Notes under the pieces: generated by a model | Seen by the model: the letters and a program-made list of their open reading frames with translations, nothing else | Told to the model about the DNA's origin: nothing | Databases searched by the model: none | Translations under genes and position numbers: made by a program | Assembly (NCBI GenBank): GCA_913061385.1 | Contig: CAJXTM010000017.1 | Location: 1 to 13,900, forward strand | Reading direction: 5' to 3' | From: an uncultured Rhodopirellula sp. | GTDB taxonomy: Bacteria > Planctomycetota > Planctomycetia > Pirellulales > Pirellulaceae | Length of the DNA stretch: 13,900 bases | In this document: piece after piece, positions 6,776-13,877 of the stretch | Layout of the letters: every line of letters starts with the position of its first letter | How positions within the stretch are numbered: position 1 is the stretch's first letter

Positions 6776-8339
6776 ATGCACGGATCGATTTGCTGCATCG
6801 TTAAGAAGTTTGTCGATACAAATCATGGTCCAGAGGCCTGGGACGCTATTTTAGAACAGGCTGGCCACAAGGGTTTGGTGCTTTCCCCGATCGGTACGTA
6901 TCCCGACGAGGCGGTGTTTGCCCTGTTGGGTGCTGGGTGCTGGGTGTGAGTTGTTGCAGGTGGAATTAGACGACCTGCTGCGGACGGTGGGACGCTTTGC
7001 CGGACCAGAGTTGATTGGTTTTGCGAACACGATGTTGCATCCGGAGTGGAAGACGTTCGAGTTGCTTGCCAACGTCGAGTCATTGATTCACCGAACTATC
7101 CGGATGCAGAATCCGACTGCACAGCCAGCCAATATTCAAGCTTTTCGGTTGAGTGAAAATGAGGCTCATGTCGTCTACTCCTCACGCCGCGGCCTTTGCA
7201 CCCTTGCTCACGGCATCATCGAGGGTGTTGCCGATTTCTACAAGGAAAATATAACCATTCGCGAAGTTACTTGTGCGAAGCAGGGGCATCCCTTCTGCAC
7301 ATTTGAGGCGAAGCGAGTTGTTGTTCAAGACGAGATTACAGAAGGTAAAAGTATCGTTATTGAACCGACTGTCACTTCTGAAAGTTTCCAAGAAACGTTC
7401 GTTGCGTCTGATAGCGTGGGCGATTCAAGTGCTGCATCAAATTCAAGCAGTTTCGATTGGTTTCCAGCCAACGCTGCTGCAAGTCGAGAAGGTTCGGGAA
7501 TCCGAGGTTCCCAAAAAAATGTCATTCCGTTTCCCAAACGGCTCGGTCGTTATGCGATTCAAGAGATCATCGGCGTTGGTGGAATGGGTGTTGTCTACCG
7601 GGGGACGGACGATGTTCTCAATCGAGTTGTCGCGATCAAAACACTGAAGTCGGTCAAGATTGGACGGGAGTTGGCTGACCCTTTTATTGAAGAAGCCCGC
7701 GCGATGGCGAGATTATCCCATGAAAATGTCGTGCGTGTTTACGACGTGGGTGAAATTGATGGCCGTCCCTTTTTCGTGATGGAATATCTGACCGGGCAAG
7801 CTCTTTCAAAACGCATCCGACAGGGGCAGGTTTCGCTTCAGCTGGGGGCGGAACTCTTCAAGAAAATTTTGCAGGGTGTGAATGCCGTGCATAAAATCGG
7901 ACTCGTGCACCGTGATATCAAACCCGACAATATCATGTTGAGTCTCGATTCACGGAAATGCCATTTGCTTGATTTTGGATTGGCTGATGAGTTGTGTGTG
8001 AAACGCGATGTTAGTAAGCGTTTGAGCGGTACGCCGGGGTTCATCGCCCCTGAGCGATTGCGTGGATATCCTGCTGACTACAAGAGTGACTTTTTTAGCC
8101 TCGGATGTGTGGCCTATGAAATCTTCAGCGGCAGACGTGCATTTGACAGTGACAGCACCCAGGCTGTAATCAGTTCCATGCAGCGTTTTGAACCTCGGGA
8201 ATCGGATTGGCGAGATACACCTGATGAGCTTCGTAAGTTAATTGTCAGCATGATGCATATCGACGCATCAGAACGCATGACTGATTATGAGGAAATTGAC
8301 AATGTTCTCGATGCAATGTTGATTCAGCTGTCAAAGTGA
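6776..8339 (+). CDS. H-NOX haem sensor / Ser-Thr protein kinase fusion, frameshifted in this sequence
   Basis: The gene is in two frames. ATG 6776 to TGA 6947-6949 encodes the start of an H-NOX (haem NO/oxygen binding) domain (MHGSICCIVKKFV...YPDEAVFALLGAGC). The rest, to 8339, is open in the +1 frame. Deleting one 7-bp GGGTGCT unit at 6928-6941 joins them into a 518-residue protein. In that numbering H103 is the expected proximal haem ligand and Y132-x-S134-x-R136 the propionate-binding motif, both at canonical positions and spacing. The GIIEG run (144-148) and EITI-like C-terminal strand region also fit. The linker spans about 182-254. A complete Hanks-type kinase covers about 255-515: glycine loop G264-x-G266-x-x-G269, K286, E304, H376-R-D378-x-K380, N383, D397-F-G399, TPG and A422-P-E424. 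There is no membrane segment, so it should be cytosolic, unlike many bacterial kinases. The likely role is phosphorylation controlled by NO or another haem ligand. Without repair only the fragment downstream of the repeat could be made. Confidence 0.85.
6928..6947 (+). repeat. 7-bp tandem repeat causing the kinase frameshift
   Basis: GGGTGCT at 6928-6934 is repeated at 6935-6941 and followed by a partial third copy GGGTGT (6942-6947). With one unit fewer the reading frame is continuous and reads LLGAGCELLQ, as expected for an H-NOX domain. As written, the first frame stops at the TGA at 6947-6949. A gain of one unit by slipped-strand mispairing, or an assembly error in the repeat, explains the break. 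Confidence 0.85.
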
Positions 8340-8677
8340 TTTTTATTCATGGAACGTAGCTCTTTGAATTGCTGAGGCTTGAGCTTGGTTCCCGGCTTTG
8401 TGATTCCTTGCCTTGGTTTGCAAGTTTAGGTTCTGTCAGTAAGAAATTGTTTCTGGATGTGTTTTCTTTATGTAAAACGCCGACCGCTCGGTTATGAGTG
8501 GTTGTTAGAAATGTGGATCGCACCAAGAGATTCCTGTTGCGGCTGGTCGCAAACGTCGACGAAATGAATTTCTGTTCCAGTCGAACTCAACGTAACTCAA
8601 CGAGCCCGCTCTCTTTGGGTATCATGTGGCTCTGCAGACTGCTGTTTGAAGATGCTTATAAGACTCGGAGATGATGA
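8340..8677. other. 338-bp intergenic region upstream of the phosphatase
   Basis: No gene or RNA is supported. It must contain the end of the kinase transcript and probably the phosphatase promoter. I see a small perfect stem TTGCG/CGCAA (8537-8541 with 8548-8552) and a direct repeat AACTCAACG (8584-8592 and 8594-8602). A ribosome binding site GGAG (8667-8670) lies 7 bases before the ATG at 8678. Confidence 0.5.
8584..8602 (+). promoter_or_regulatory. 10-bp-period direct repeat upstream of the phosphatase
   Basis: AACTCAACG occurs twice, separated by one base, so the copies sit on the same face of the helix one turn apart. It lies 76 bp before the phosphatase ATG. This layout suits a dimeric or tandem-binding regulator, but no known box is matched and chance cannot be excluded. 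Confidence 0.25.
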
Positions 8678-10582
8678 ATGCTTGCCCGAACTTGTTGTGT
8701 TGTGGTTCTTCTCGTTGCTTGCTTTGCCCAAGTGAGTGGTGAGTCGACGAAACCGTTTGGATCTGATTTTCCACGGCTTGATTCAGATGCAGTCGGTGAA
8801 TGGTGGAAAACAAAAAGCAAGGGCGGTGGTGGACCGCGTTTGATGGTCCCTCGAGATGAAGTGCTTGGATTTGCGGTCTACGCCGTTGCGAATGGCACTT
8901 TGAAGCTGACTGCTCAATTATTTCCCCTGCTCCCTGATGAGTCGCGAGAAGTGGTCTTGGAAGTGCGTCCAGTGGGTGATGATGCTTGGCAGGAAATCGC
9001 TGTTGAAAAAGTGCTGTATCCAGGGTGGTCCGCACACTTTCGCATCAAGGATTGGGATGTGACTCGCGATTTTCAGTATCGCTTAAGTCATGGAGAAAAA
9101 GCAACATTCGAGGGCCTGATACGCAAAGATCCGATCGACAAAGAAACGATCGTGGTCGGCTCGCTTTCCTGCAACAGCAGCCGGACGCCTGGACCTCGAC
9201 CGCGAATGGTTGAAAATCTGATCAAGCAGGATCCGGACCTCTTATTCTTCGCAGGTGATCAGTCATATCATCACACCCAGCATACATTTGGGTGGCTTGA
9301 GTTTGGTATGCAATTTCGAGATGTCATGAAGGATCGCCCCACCATCACGATCCCAGATGATCATGATGTCGGGCAAGCCAATATTTGGGGCGAGGACGGC
9401 AAGAAGGCGCGGACTCCAGCTGGCCCAGCAGGAGGCTTTTTTTACCCTGCTGAATACGTCAACATGGTTCAGCGATGTCAGACTTGGCATCTGCCAGATC
9501 CATTTGACGCAACACCGATTGAACGCGGGATTGGCGTTTACTACACCAATTTACTGCTGGGTGGAATTGATTTTGCCATTCTCGAGGACCGCAAGTTCAA
9601 GAGTGGACCTCAAGGGAAAATTCCGAAGATGGGGCCACGCCCCGACCATATTAATGACCCTGCTTATGACCGCGCTTCGGTCGACCTTCCACAATTGAAA
9701 CTGCTTGGTGACCGCCAACTGCAGTTTTTAGATCAGTGGACCGATGATTGGACTGGCGCCGATATGAAAGCAGTGTTGAGCCAGACCGCTTTTTGTGGTG
9801 CTGTGCATCTTCACGGTAGTCCTTCCAATAGGCTGTTGGCTGATCTTGATTGCAACGGATGGCCACAAACCGGAAGACAAGTGGCGTTGGAGAGAGTACG
9901 TCGGGTGTGGGCACCGCACTTGTGTGGGGATCAGCACCTGGCGGTTCTGGTGCAGCATGGTCTCGAAACAGCATCCGATGGTCCCTACGCATTCACCTCT
10001 CCTGCCATCGTGAATACTATTTACGGTCGCTGGTGGCATCCCGAAGACGAGCAGCCGGGTGAAAATCCGGTAGCAGATAGTCCCCTGCGATGGACGGGAG
10101 AATACGAGGATGGCTTGGGGAACTTAATCCGTATGTTGGCATATGCGAATCCGCAGGATCGCAAAGATGAAACCCAGCGTGCAGACGGGCATGGGATTGT
10201 GCGGTTTAACAAGAAAGACCAGACAATCACATTTGAGTGTTGGTCACGGTTTGCTGACGTGGACGACGGTGATGTAGCTCAATTTCCCGGCTGGCCTGTG
10301 ACAATCCGTAGAAGCCAAAACGATGGTCGAACAGTAGCAGGTTACTTGCCCGAACTACAATTCACAGGCTCAAAGTCACCCGTCGTTAAGGTCATTCGTG
10401 AACGGGACGGCGAGGTGCTTTACAGTGTTCGTGTGCAGGGTGACCGTTTTCGACCAGCTGTCTATGAGTCAGGTAAGTACACCATCAAACTAGGCACGGA
10501 TCGACCCGATCAGAAAACCATGAAAGGGGTCACCAGTGGATCGATGACGGATCAACGCATTGAGCAGATCAATTTGCCTTAA
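8678..10582 (+). CDS. secreted PhoD-like metallophosphatase
   Basis: The product has 634 residues. An N-terminal signal peptide (hydrophobic core about 8-17, likely cleavage after SG at 20-21) directs export. An N-terminal beta domain of about 55-150 residues precedes the PhoD-type metallophosphatase domain at about 157-480. Motifs in order are GSLSCNSS (161-168), F-A-GDQSY (191-197), PDDHD (226-230), LEDRKF (302-307), LGDRQLQFL (343-351) and C-GDQH (416-420). These parallel the PhoD metal and substrate motifs, where classical members have GDxIY, WDDHE and GDxH. PhoD enzymes release phosphate from phosphomonoesters and diesters and use Ca and Fe ions. The start is supported by GGAG seven bases upstream. 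The gene is monocistronic and converges on the recombinase gene with a 26-bp gap. The substrate is uncertain because the planctomycete-type motifs are variants. Confidence 0.85.
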   Translation: MLARTCCVVVLLVACFAQVSGESTKPFGSDFPRLDSDAVGEWWKTKSKGGGGPRLMVPRDEVLGFAVYAVANGTLKLTAQLFPLLPDESREVVLEVRPVGDDAWQEIAVEKVLYPGWSAHFRIKDWDVTRDFQYRLSHGEKATFEGLIRKDPIDKETIVVGSLSCNSSRTPGPRPRMVENLIKQDPDLLFFAGDQSYHHTQHTFGWLEFGMQFRDVMKDRPTITIPDDHDVGQANIWGEDGKKARTPAGPAGGFFYPAEYVNMVQRCQTWHLPDPFDATPIERGIGVYYTNLLLGGIDFAILEDRKFKSGPQGKIPKMGPRPDHINDPAYDRASVDLPQLKLLGDRQLQFLDQWTDDWTGADMKAVLSQTAFCGAVHLHGSPSNRLLADLDCNGWPQTGRQVALERVRRVWAPHLCGDQHLAVLVQHGLETASDGPYAFTSPAIVNTIYGRWWHPEDEQPGENPVADSPLRWTGEYEDGLGNLIRMLAYANPQDRKDETQRADGHGIVRFNKKDQTITFECWSRFADVDDGDVAQFPGWPVTIRRSQNDGRTVAGYLPELQFTGSKSPVVKVIRERDGEVLYSVRVQGDRFRPAVYESGKYTIKLGTDRPDQKTMKGVTSGSMTDQRIEQINLP

Positions 10583-10608
10583 TGAGATGGCATTGCACCA
10601 CACATGGG

Positions 10609-11562
10609 TCACGCTCGTGGATGAAACTGATTGTGCACTTTTTTGAGTCGGGAGTGCTCGACGTGTGTATAAATCTGTGTGGTTTGTATACTCGCGTGCC
10701 CCAGCATCTCCTGGACGAGCCTAAGGTCTGCACCGCCTGCGAGCAGATGGGTGGCAAAACTGTGCCGAAGGCTATGCGGGCTAACTTCGTCAGAAATGCC
10801 AACGCGTTTTGCATAAAGCTTCACTAGACGCCATAACTGGATTCTGTCCAGTGCTCGGCCGCTTCGGGACAAGAAAAGTTCTTCCGGAGGATGAGTGTTC
10901 TTGGCAGCAAGTTTGCCCCGCAATCCCTCGCAATAAGTTTGGATTGCGGCAATGGCTCGTGACCCAATTGGAACGAGTCTTTGCTTGCCGCCCTTGCCCT
11001 GACACTTGACGTGACGTTCGGCGAGCGACAGATCGCGGATTCTGAGCGTGCATACCTCAGAAGCACGGCAACCTGTCGCGTAAAGTACTTCCAGCAGGGC
11101 TCGGTCACGAAGGCAATAGCTGTCTGATTTCTTCGGTGCGTTGAGGAACTTGTCTACTTGCTCAGAGGTCAGGACATTGGGGATACGCTCCCACATCTTC
11201 TGTGTTGCGATCAGTTCAGCGGGGTTCTCGCGAATCAAACCCTCTAACTGCAGGAACTTAAAGAACGTGCGAATCGCCACTATGTTTCTTGCGATCGACG
11301 AAGGTGCAAGCTGTTCGTCATGAAGACTTGCGACGTAGTCGGATAACTCATTGACTCTGAGATTCGCCAGATCCTTGCTGCCGAGCCAATTTGTGAAACG
11401 TCGCATGTCGCGGCGGTACGCATCGATCGTGTTATCGGCCAGATGGCACTCGCCACGCAGATAATCCAGATAGTCATTGCAGACAGCTTCCGTTGCACGA
11501 CTTTTTTTTGCTGGTGCACCAGACTGCTTTAGTTTCTGTAGTTTAGTAACTCGTTTGGCCAA
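10609..11562 (-). CDS. xerD: tyrosine recombinase, XerD type
   Basis: The product has 317 residues. It is a site-specific recombinase of the kind that resolves chromosome dimers at dif with its partner XerC and FtsK. A SAM-like N-terminal core-binding domain covers about 23-112 (DYLDYLRGECHLADNTIDAYRRD), and the catalytic domain about 128-310. The full catalytic set is visible: R166, K190, H263, R266, H289 and nucleophile Y298. The C-terminus ends in HPRA, a feature of XerD rather than XerC, which is why I use that symbol. The start is a TTG; no ATG lies upstream of the core-binding domain, and the first 22 residues form a basic extension. No att sites, integrase cargo or inverted repeats are nearby, so a chromosomal housekeeping role is more likely than an integrated element. 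Confidence 0.9.
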   Translation of the reverse strand: MAKRVTKLQKLKQSGAPAKKSRATEAVCNDYLDYLRGECHLADNTIDAYRRDMRRFTNWLGSKDLANLRVNELSDYVASLHDEQLAPSSIARNIVAIRTFFKFLQLEGLIRENPAELIATQKMWERIPNVLTSEQVDKFLNAPKKSDSYCLRDRALLEVLYATGCRASEVCTLRIRDLSLAERHVKCQGKGGKQRLVPIGSRAIAAIQTYCEGLRGKLAAKNTHPPEELFLSRSGRALDRIQLWRLVKLYAKRVGISDEVSPHSLRHSFATHLLAGGADLRLVQEMLGHASIQTTQIYTHVEHSRLKKVHNQFHPRA

Positions 11563-11730
11563 GTTTCTTTTTCGTAGTAGGATTCTGCGGAAGCGGTATT
11601 AAACTGAGTTTGAAGTTCGTAGCCACGGGATTATTCCAACCCTATATTCAATCGACCGACCGATTCCCAAATTCCCAGCTGTTGTCAAACTCTGACGCTT
11701 ATCCCTTTTGCTTAAGAAACACCGTTTGCC
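11563..11730. other. divergent spacer between xerD and galE
   Basis: These 168 bp should hold two divergent promoters. A TATATT at 11643-11648 could serve as a galE -10, but it lacks a well-spaced -35. No RNA or ORF is supported. Confidence 0.35.
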
Positions 11731-12714
11731 ATGAATATTCTAGTTGTCGGTGGCGCTGGCTACATTGGCTCACACGCCGTCAGATTTTTGTTGGCTGCAG
11801 GGCATCAAGTAACTGTTTATGACAATCTGTCTCGTGGCCACCGTGAGGCTGTTCCAGATGGATTGCTCGTGGAGGGTGAACTTACTGATCGGTCCAAGTT
11901 GGTTTCGGTGTTTCGAGAGCATCAGATTGAGTCCGTCATGCACTTTGCCGCCTTCGCGCTGGTGAATGAGTCAGTCAATGATCCCAGTCTTTATTACCGC
12001 AATAATGTGATCGCGGCCCTTGAATTGCTCGAAGCAATGAAAGAAGCGGAAGTCAAAAAAATCGTATTCAGTAGCACAACGGCTACGTATGGCGAGCCTG
12101 AGGCCATGCCAATCAGTGAGGCGACACCTCAGCAGCCAATCAATCCTTACGGGTTCACTAAGTTGGTCATTGAGCGTGCTCTGGCTGATTACGCGACAGC
12201 TTACGGTTTTGGCTACGCTGCCCTGCGGTATTTCAATGCGGCCGGCGCACACCCAGATGGCATGATTGGTGAAGATCACGATCCCGAGTCACACTTGATT
12301 CCTGTTGTCTTGCAGGTTGCTCTCGGGCAACGGGAGCAGATCACCGTTTTTGGTGATGACTTTGCCACGCCTGACGGGACCTGTTTGCGAGACTACATCC
12401 ACGTTGATGATCTTGCCAGCGCACACCTTCGTGCACTTGAGCAGATTGAACCGGGCAAGGGGATTTGCGTCAACTTGGGAACGGGCCGCGGGACGAGCGT
12501 GCGGGAAATCGTTGAAGCTTGTCGTAAAGTCACAGGGCATCTGATCCCCACTGTCATGGGGGATCGCCGTGCGGGCGATCCAGCAGAGTTGGTTGCAGAC
12601 AATCGTTTAGCGAAAAAACTTTTGGACTGGACGCCCAAGTACGAGAGCGTTGAGTCCATTGTTGAGACGGCGTGGCGATGGCACAAATCACATCCCAATG
12701 GCTTCGCATCCTAA
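11731..12714 (+). CDS. galE: UDP-glucose 4-epimerase
   Basis: The product has 327 residues, the usual size. It interconverts UDP-glucose and UDP-galactose using tightly bound NAD, feeding galactose metabolism and cell-surface sugar synthesis. The Rossmann NAD motif GGAGYIG is at 7-13, with D31-N-L-S-R-G-H after the second strand. The SSTTATYGEP segment (114-123) carries the active-site Ser/Thr, and the catalytic pair is Y140-x3-K144. LRYFNAAGAHPDGMIGE, a C-terminal substrate-binding stretch including VFGDDFATPDGTCLRDYIHVDDL, and NLGTG are classic for bacterial GalE. The ATG has no clear Shine-Dalgarno. It ends in a good terminator that overlaps its stop codon. Specificity for N-acetylated sugars cannot be excluded from sequence alone. 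Confidence 0.95.
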   Translation: MNILVVGGAGYIGSHAVRFLLAAGHQVTVYDNLSRGHREAVPDGLLVEGELTDRSKLVSVFREHQIESVMHFAAFALVNESVNDPSLYYRNNVIAALELLEAMKEAEVKKIVFSSTTATYGEPEAMPISEATPQQPINPYGFTKLVIERALADYATAYGFGYAALRYFNAAGAHPDGMIGEDHDPESHLIPVVLQVALGQREQITVFGDDFATPDGTCLRDYIHVDDLASAHLRALEQIEPGKGICVNLGTGRGTSVREIVEACRKVTGHLIPTVMGDRRAGDPAELVADNRLAKKLLDWTPKYESVESIVETAWRWHKSHPNGFAS

Positions 12715-12731
12715 ACGGATGCGAGGCTTTA
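12701..12731 (+). terminator. intrinsic terminator of galE, overlapping its stop codon
   Basis: GCTTCGCATCC (12701-12711) pairs with GGATGCGAGGC (12717-12727) over 11 positions with one G-U pair. The loop is TAAAC and TTTATTAG follows. The TAA stop codon lies in the loop, so the last four galE codons form the left arm. Stem strength and T-rich tail make it the best terminator in the window. Confidence 0.75.
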
Positions 12732-12753
12732 TTAGATTGAATCACGGTGGGTT

Positions 12754-12774
12754 CGGCAGTGCAGCGTGCTGCCG
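12754..12774. terminator. second hairpin between galE and folD, possible folD terminator
   Basis: CGGCAG (12754-12759) pairs with CTGCCG (12769-12774), and a further TCACGG/CCGTGA pairing around it competes. It lies just past the folD stop on the minus strand. On that strand the bases after it (12753 downward) are AACCCACC, so there is no T-run and the call is weak. Confidence 0.35.
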
Positions 12775-12780
12775 TGACTT

Positions 12781-13680
12781 CTACGATTGGTTCTGCAATT
12801 TTGCTGCGAGCAGGGTGTTGTGCAGCAGCATGGCGATCGTCAGCGGGCCAACTCCGCCGGGAACCGGAGTGATCGCAGAAGCGACTTCCTTGGCCTCATC
12901 GAACGCAACATCACCGACTAATTTCTCGCCAACGCGGTTGATTCCAACATCGATCACGATCGCTCCTTTACGGATCATATCTCCTCGGATCATTTCCGGA
13001 ACACCCACTGCAGCGATCAGGCAGTCTGCTGTTTTGCAAACGGATTTAAGGTCCGCTGTGCGGCTGTGTGCGAGTGTGACAGTGGCGTTCGCGATTTCAC
13101 TGCCGCAGGAGCCGTCTTTTTGAGCAAGCATCATTGCCATCGGTTTACCCACAATATCGCTGCGGCCGACGACCACCACGTGCTTGCCGGCGACGCTTAA
13201 GTTGCAGCGATGAAGTAATTGCACGATTCCGTGAGGTGTGCAGGGCAGAAATCTGGGGCGGCCCTGCATCAGCAAGCCGACGTTGATTGGTGAGAAAGCA
13301 TCGACATCTTTCAGCGGAGCCACCGTGTCGAGAATCGCACGGTCCTCGAATCCGTTCCCATCGTTGCCGTCAGCCGGTAAGGGCAATTGGACAAGAATGC
13401 CGTGGACCCCCGGATCGTCGTTCAGCGTCTGGATCGTCTCCAGGAGTTGCTGTTGCGTTGTGCCAGCGTCGAGCCGCAACGTTCGGCCGTCGATCCCTGC
13501 TTTTTCACAGGCCCGGCTTTTATTGCGTACATACACCTGGCTGGCTGGATCCTCGCCAACCAGAACGGCTGTCAGGCAGGGCTGTGGGCCGCCGTCACTG
13601 ACGAATTGCCGCACTTTCTCGGCTACTTCAGCACGGATTTCTGACGCAACTCGTTTCCCATCAAGTAGATCAGCAGTCAT
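12781..13680 (-). CDS. folD: bifunctional methylenetetrahydrofolate dehydrogenase / methenyltetrahydrofolate cyclohydrolase
   Basis: The product has 299 residues. FolD converts 5,10-methylene-THF to 10-formyl-THF in the cytosol, supplying one-carbon units for purines and formyl-Met. Catalytic residues are visible: Y50-V-R-N-K54, Q98 in GILVQLPLP, and D127 in KDVD. The PCTPHGI segment follows, then the dinucleotide-binding GRSDIVGKPMA (about 173-183) and the C-terminal TPVPGGVGPLTIAMLL signature. The loop after LPLP carries about six extra residues (NDGNGFE region, 104-112) compared with E. coli FolD, and KDVD is followed by A where G is usual; neither removes a catalytic residue. The ATG at 13680 gives the standard N-terminus. 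It converges with galE and is divergent from the truncated last gene. Confidence 0.95.
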   Translation of the reverse strand: MTADLLDGKRVASEIRAEVAEKVRQFVSDGGPQPCLTAVLVGEDPASQVYVRNKSRACEKAGIDGRTLRLDAGTTQQQLLETIQTLNDDPGVHGILVQLPLPADGNDGNGFEDRAILDTVAPLKDVDAFSPINVGLLMQGRPRFLPCTPHGIVQLLHRCNLSVAGKHVVVVGRSDIVGKPMAMMLAQKDGSCGSEIANATVTLAHSRTADLKSVCKTADCLIAAVGVPEMIRGDMIRKGAIVIDVGINRVGEKLVGDVAFDEAKEVASAITPVPGGVGPLTIAMLLHNTLLAAKLQNQS

Positions 13681-13760
13681 GGTTTCAGTTCGTCCTGTTC
13701 AGTTGTGATCGCCATAGTGGCATTTTCTACTGGCCGCTATAGTTGCCTAAAACGCCAAGT

Positions 13761-13800
13761 TTGCGGAAAATCTATTATTCAGTGGAATCGCATTCCGCAA
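13761..13800. promoter_or_regulatory. inverted repeats in the divergent folD upstream region
   Basis: TTGCGGAA (13761-13768) and TTCCGCAA (13793-13800) are perfect 8-bp inverted repeats 24 bp apart. GGAAT-CGC-ATTCC (13784-13796) is nested at the right arm. A further near-perfect 8-bp stem, ATAGTGGC/GCCGCTAT (13714-13721 with 13733-13740), lies closer to folD. They sit between two divergent starts, where operators are common, but no known regulator site is matched. Confidence 0.3.
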
Positions 13801-13843
13801 TCTGCAACTCCGTGAAACGAAATCACACAGGATTTGAGCCCCG

Positions 13844-13877
13844 ATGTCTACCGACGCGCCAAAATTGAGTCCAGTTG
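13844..13877 (+). CDS. start of an unidentified gene, cut by adapter sequence
   Basis: An ATG at 13844 opens a frame reading MSTDAPKLSPV up to base 13877. An AGGA lies about 12 bases upstream. Everything after 13877 is adapter, so the apparent continuation VSYTHLT is artificial. The gene would be divergent from folD. Eleven residues are too few to assign a family. Confidence 0.4.

Noticed and set aside
6918..8339. Stand-alone kinase gene starting with TTG at 6918
   Set aside because: Its first ten residues lie in the wrong frame over the 7-bp repeat, and the true H-NOX start lies in the preceding frame from ATG 6776.
8564..8604. tRNA-like T-arm (GTTC...GAAC)
   Set aside because: The four-base stem stands alone with no acceptor, D or anticodon arms around it.
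8657..8662. TATAAG as -10 box of the phosphatase gene
   Set aside because: It is only about 15 bp from the ATG, which would place the start of transcription inside the ribosome binding site, and no -35 is present.
10582..10827. Plus-strand ORF of 81 residues over the 3' end of xerD
   Set aside because: It is antisense to the catalytic domain of xerD, including the tyrosine and HPRA end, and shows no family features.
10609..11562. Integrase of a mobile element
   Set aside because: The protein fits XerD including the HPRA C-terminus, and there is no tRNA, att repeat, excisionase or cargo nearby.
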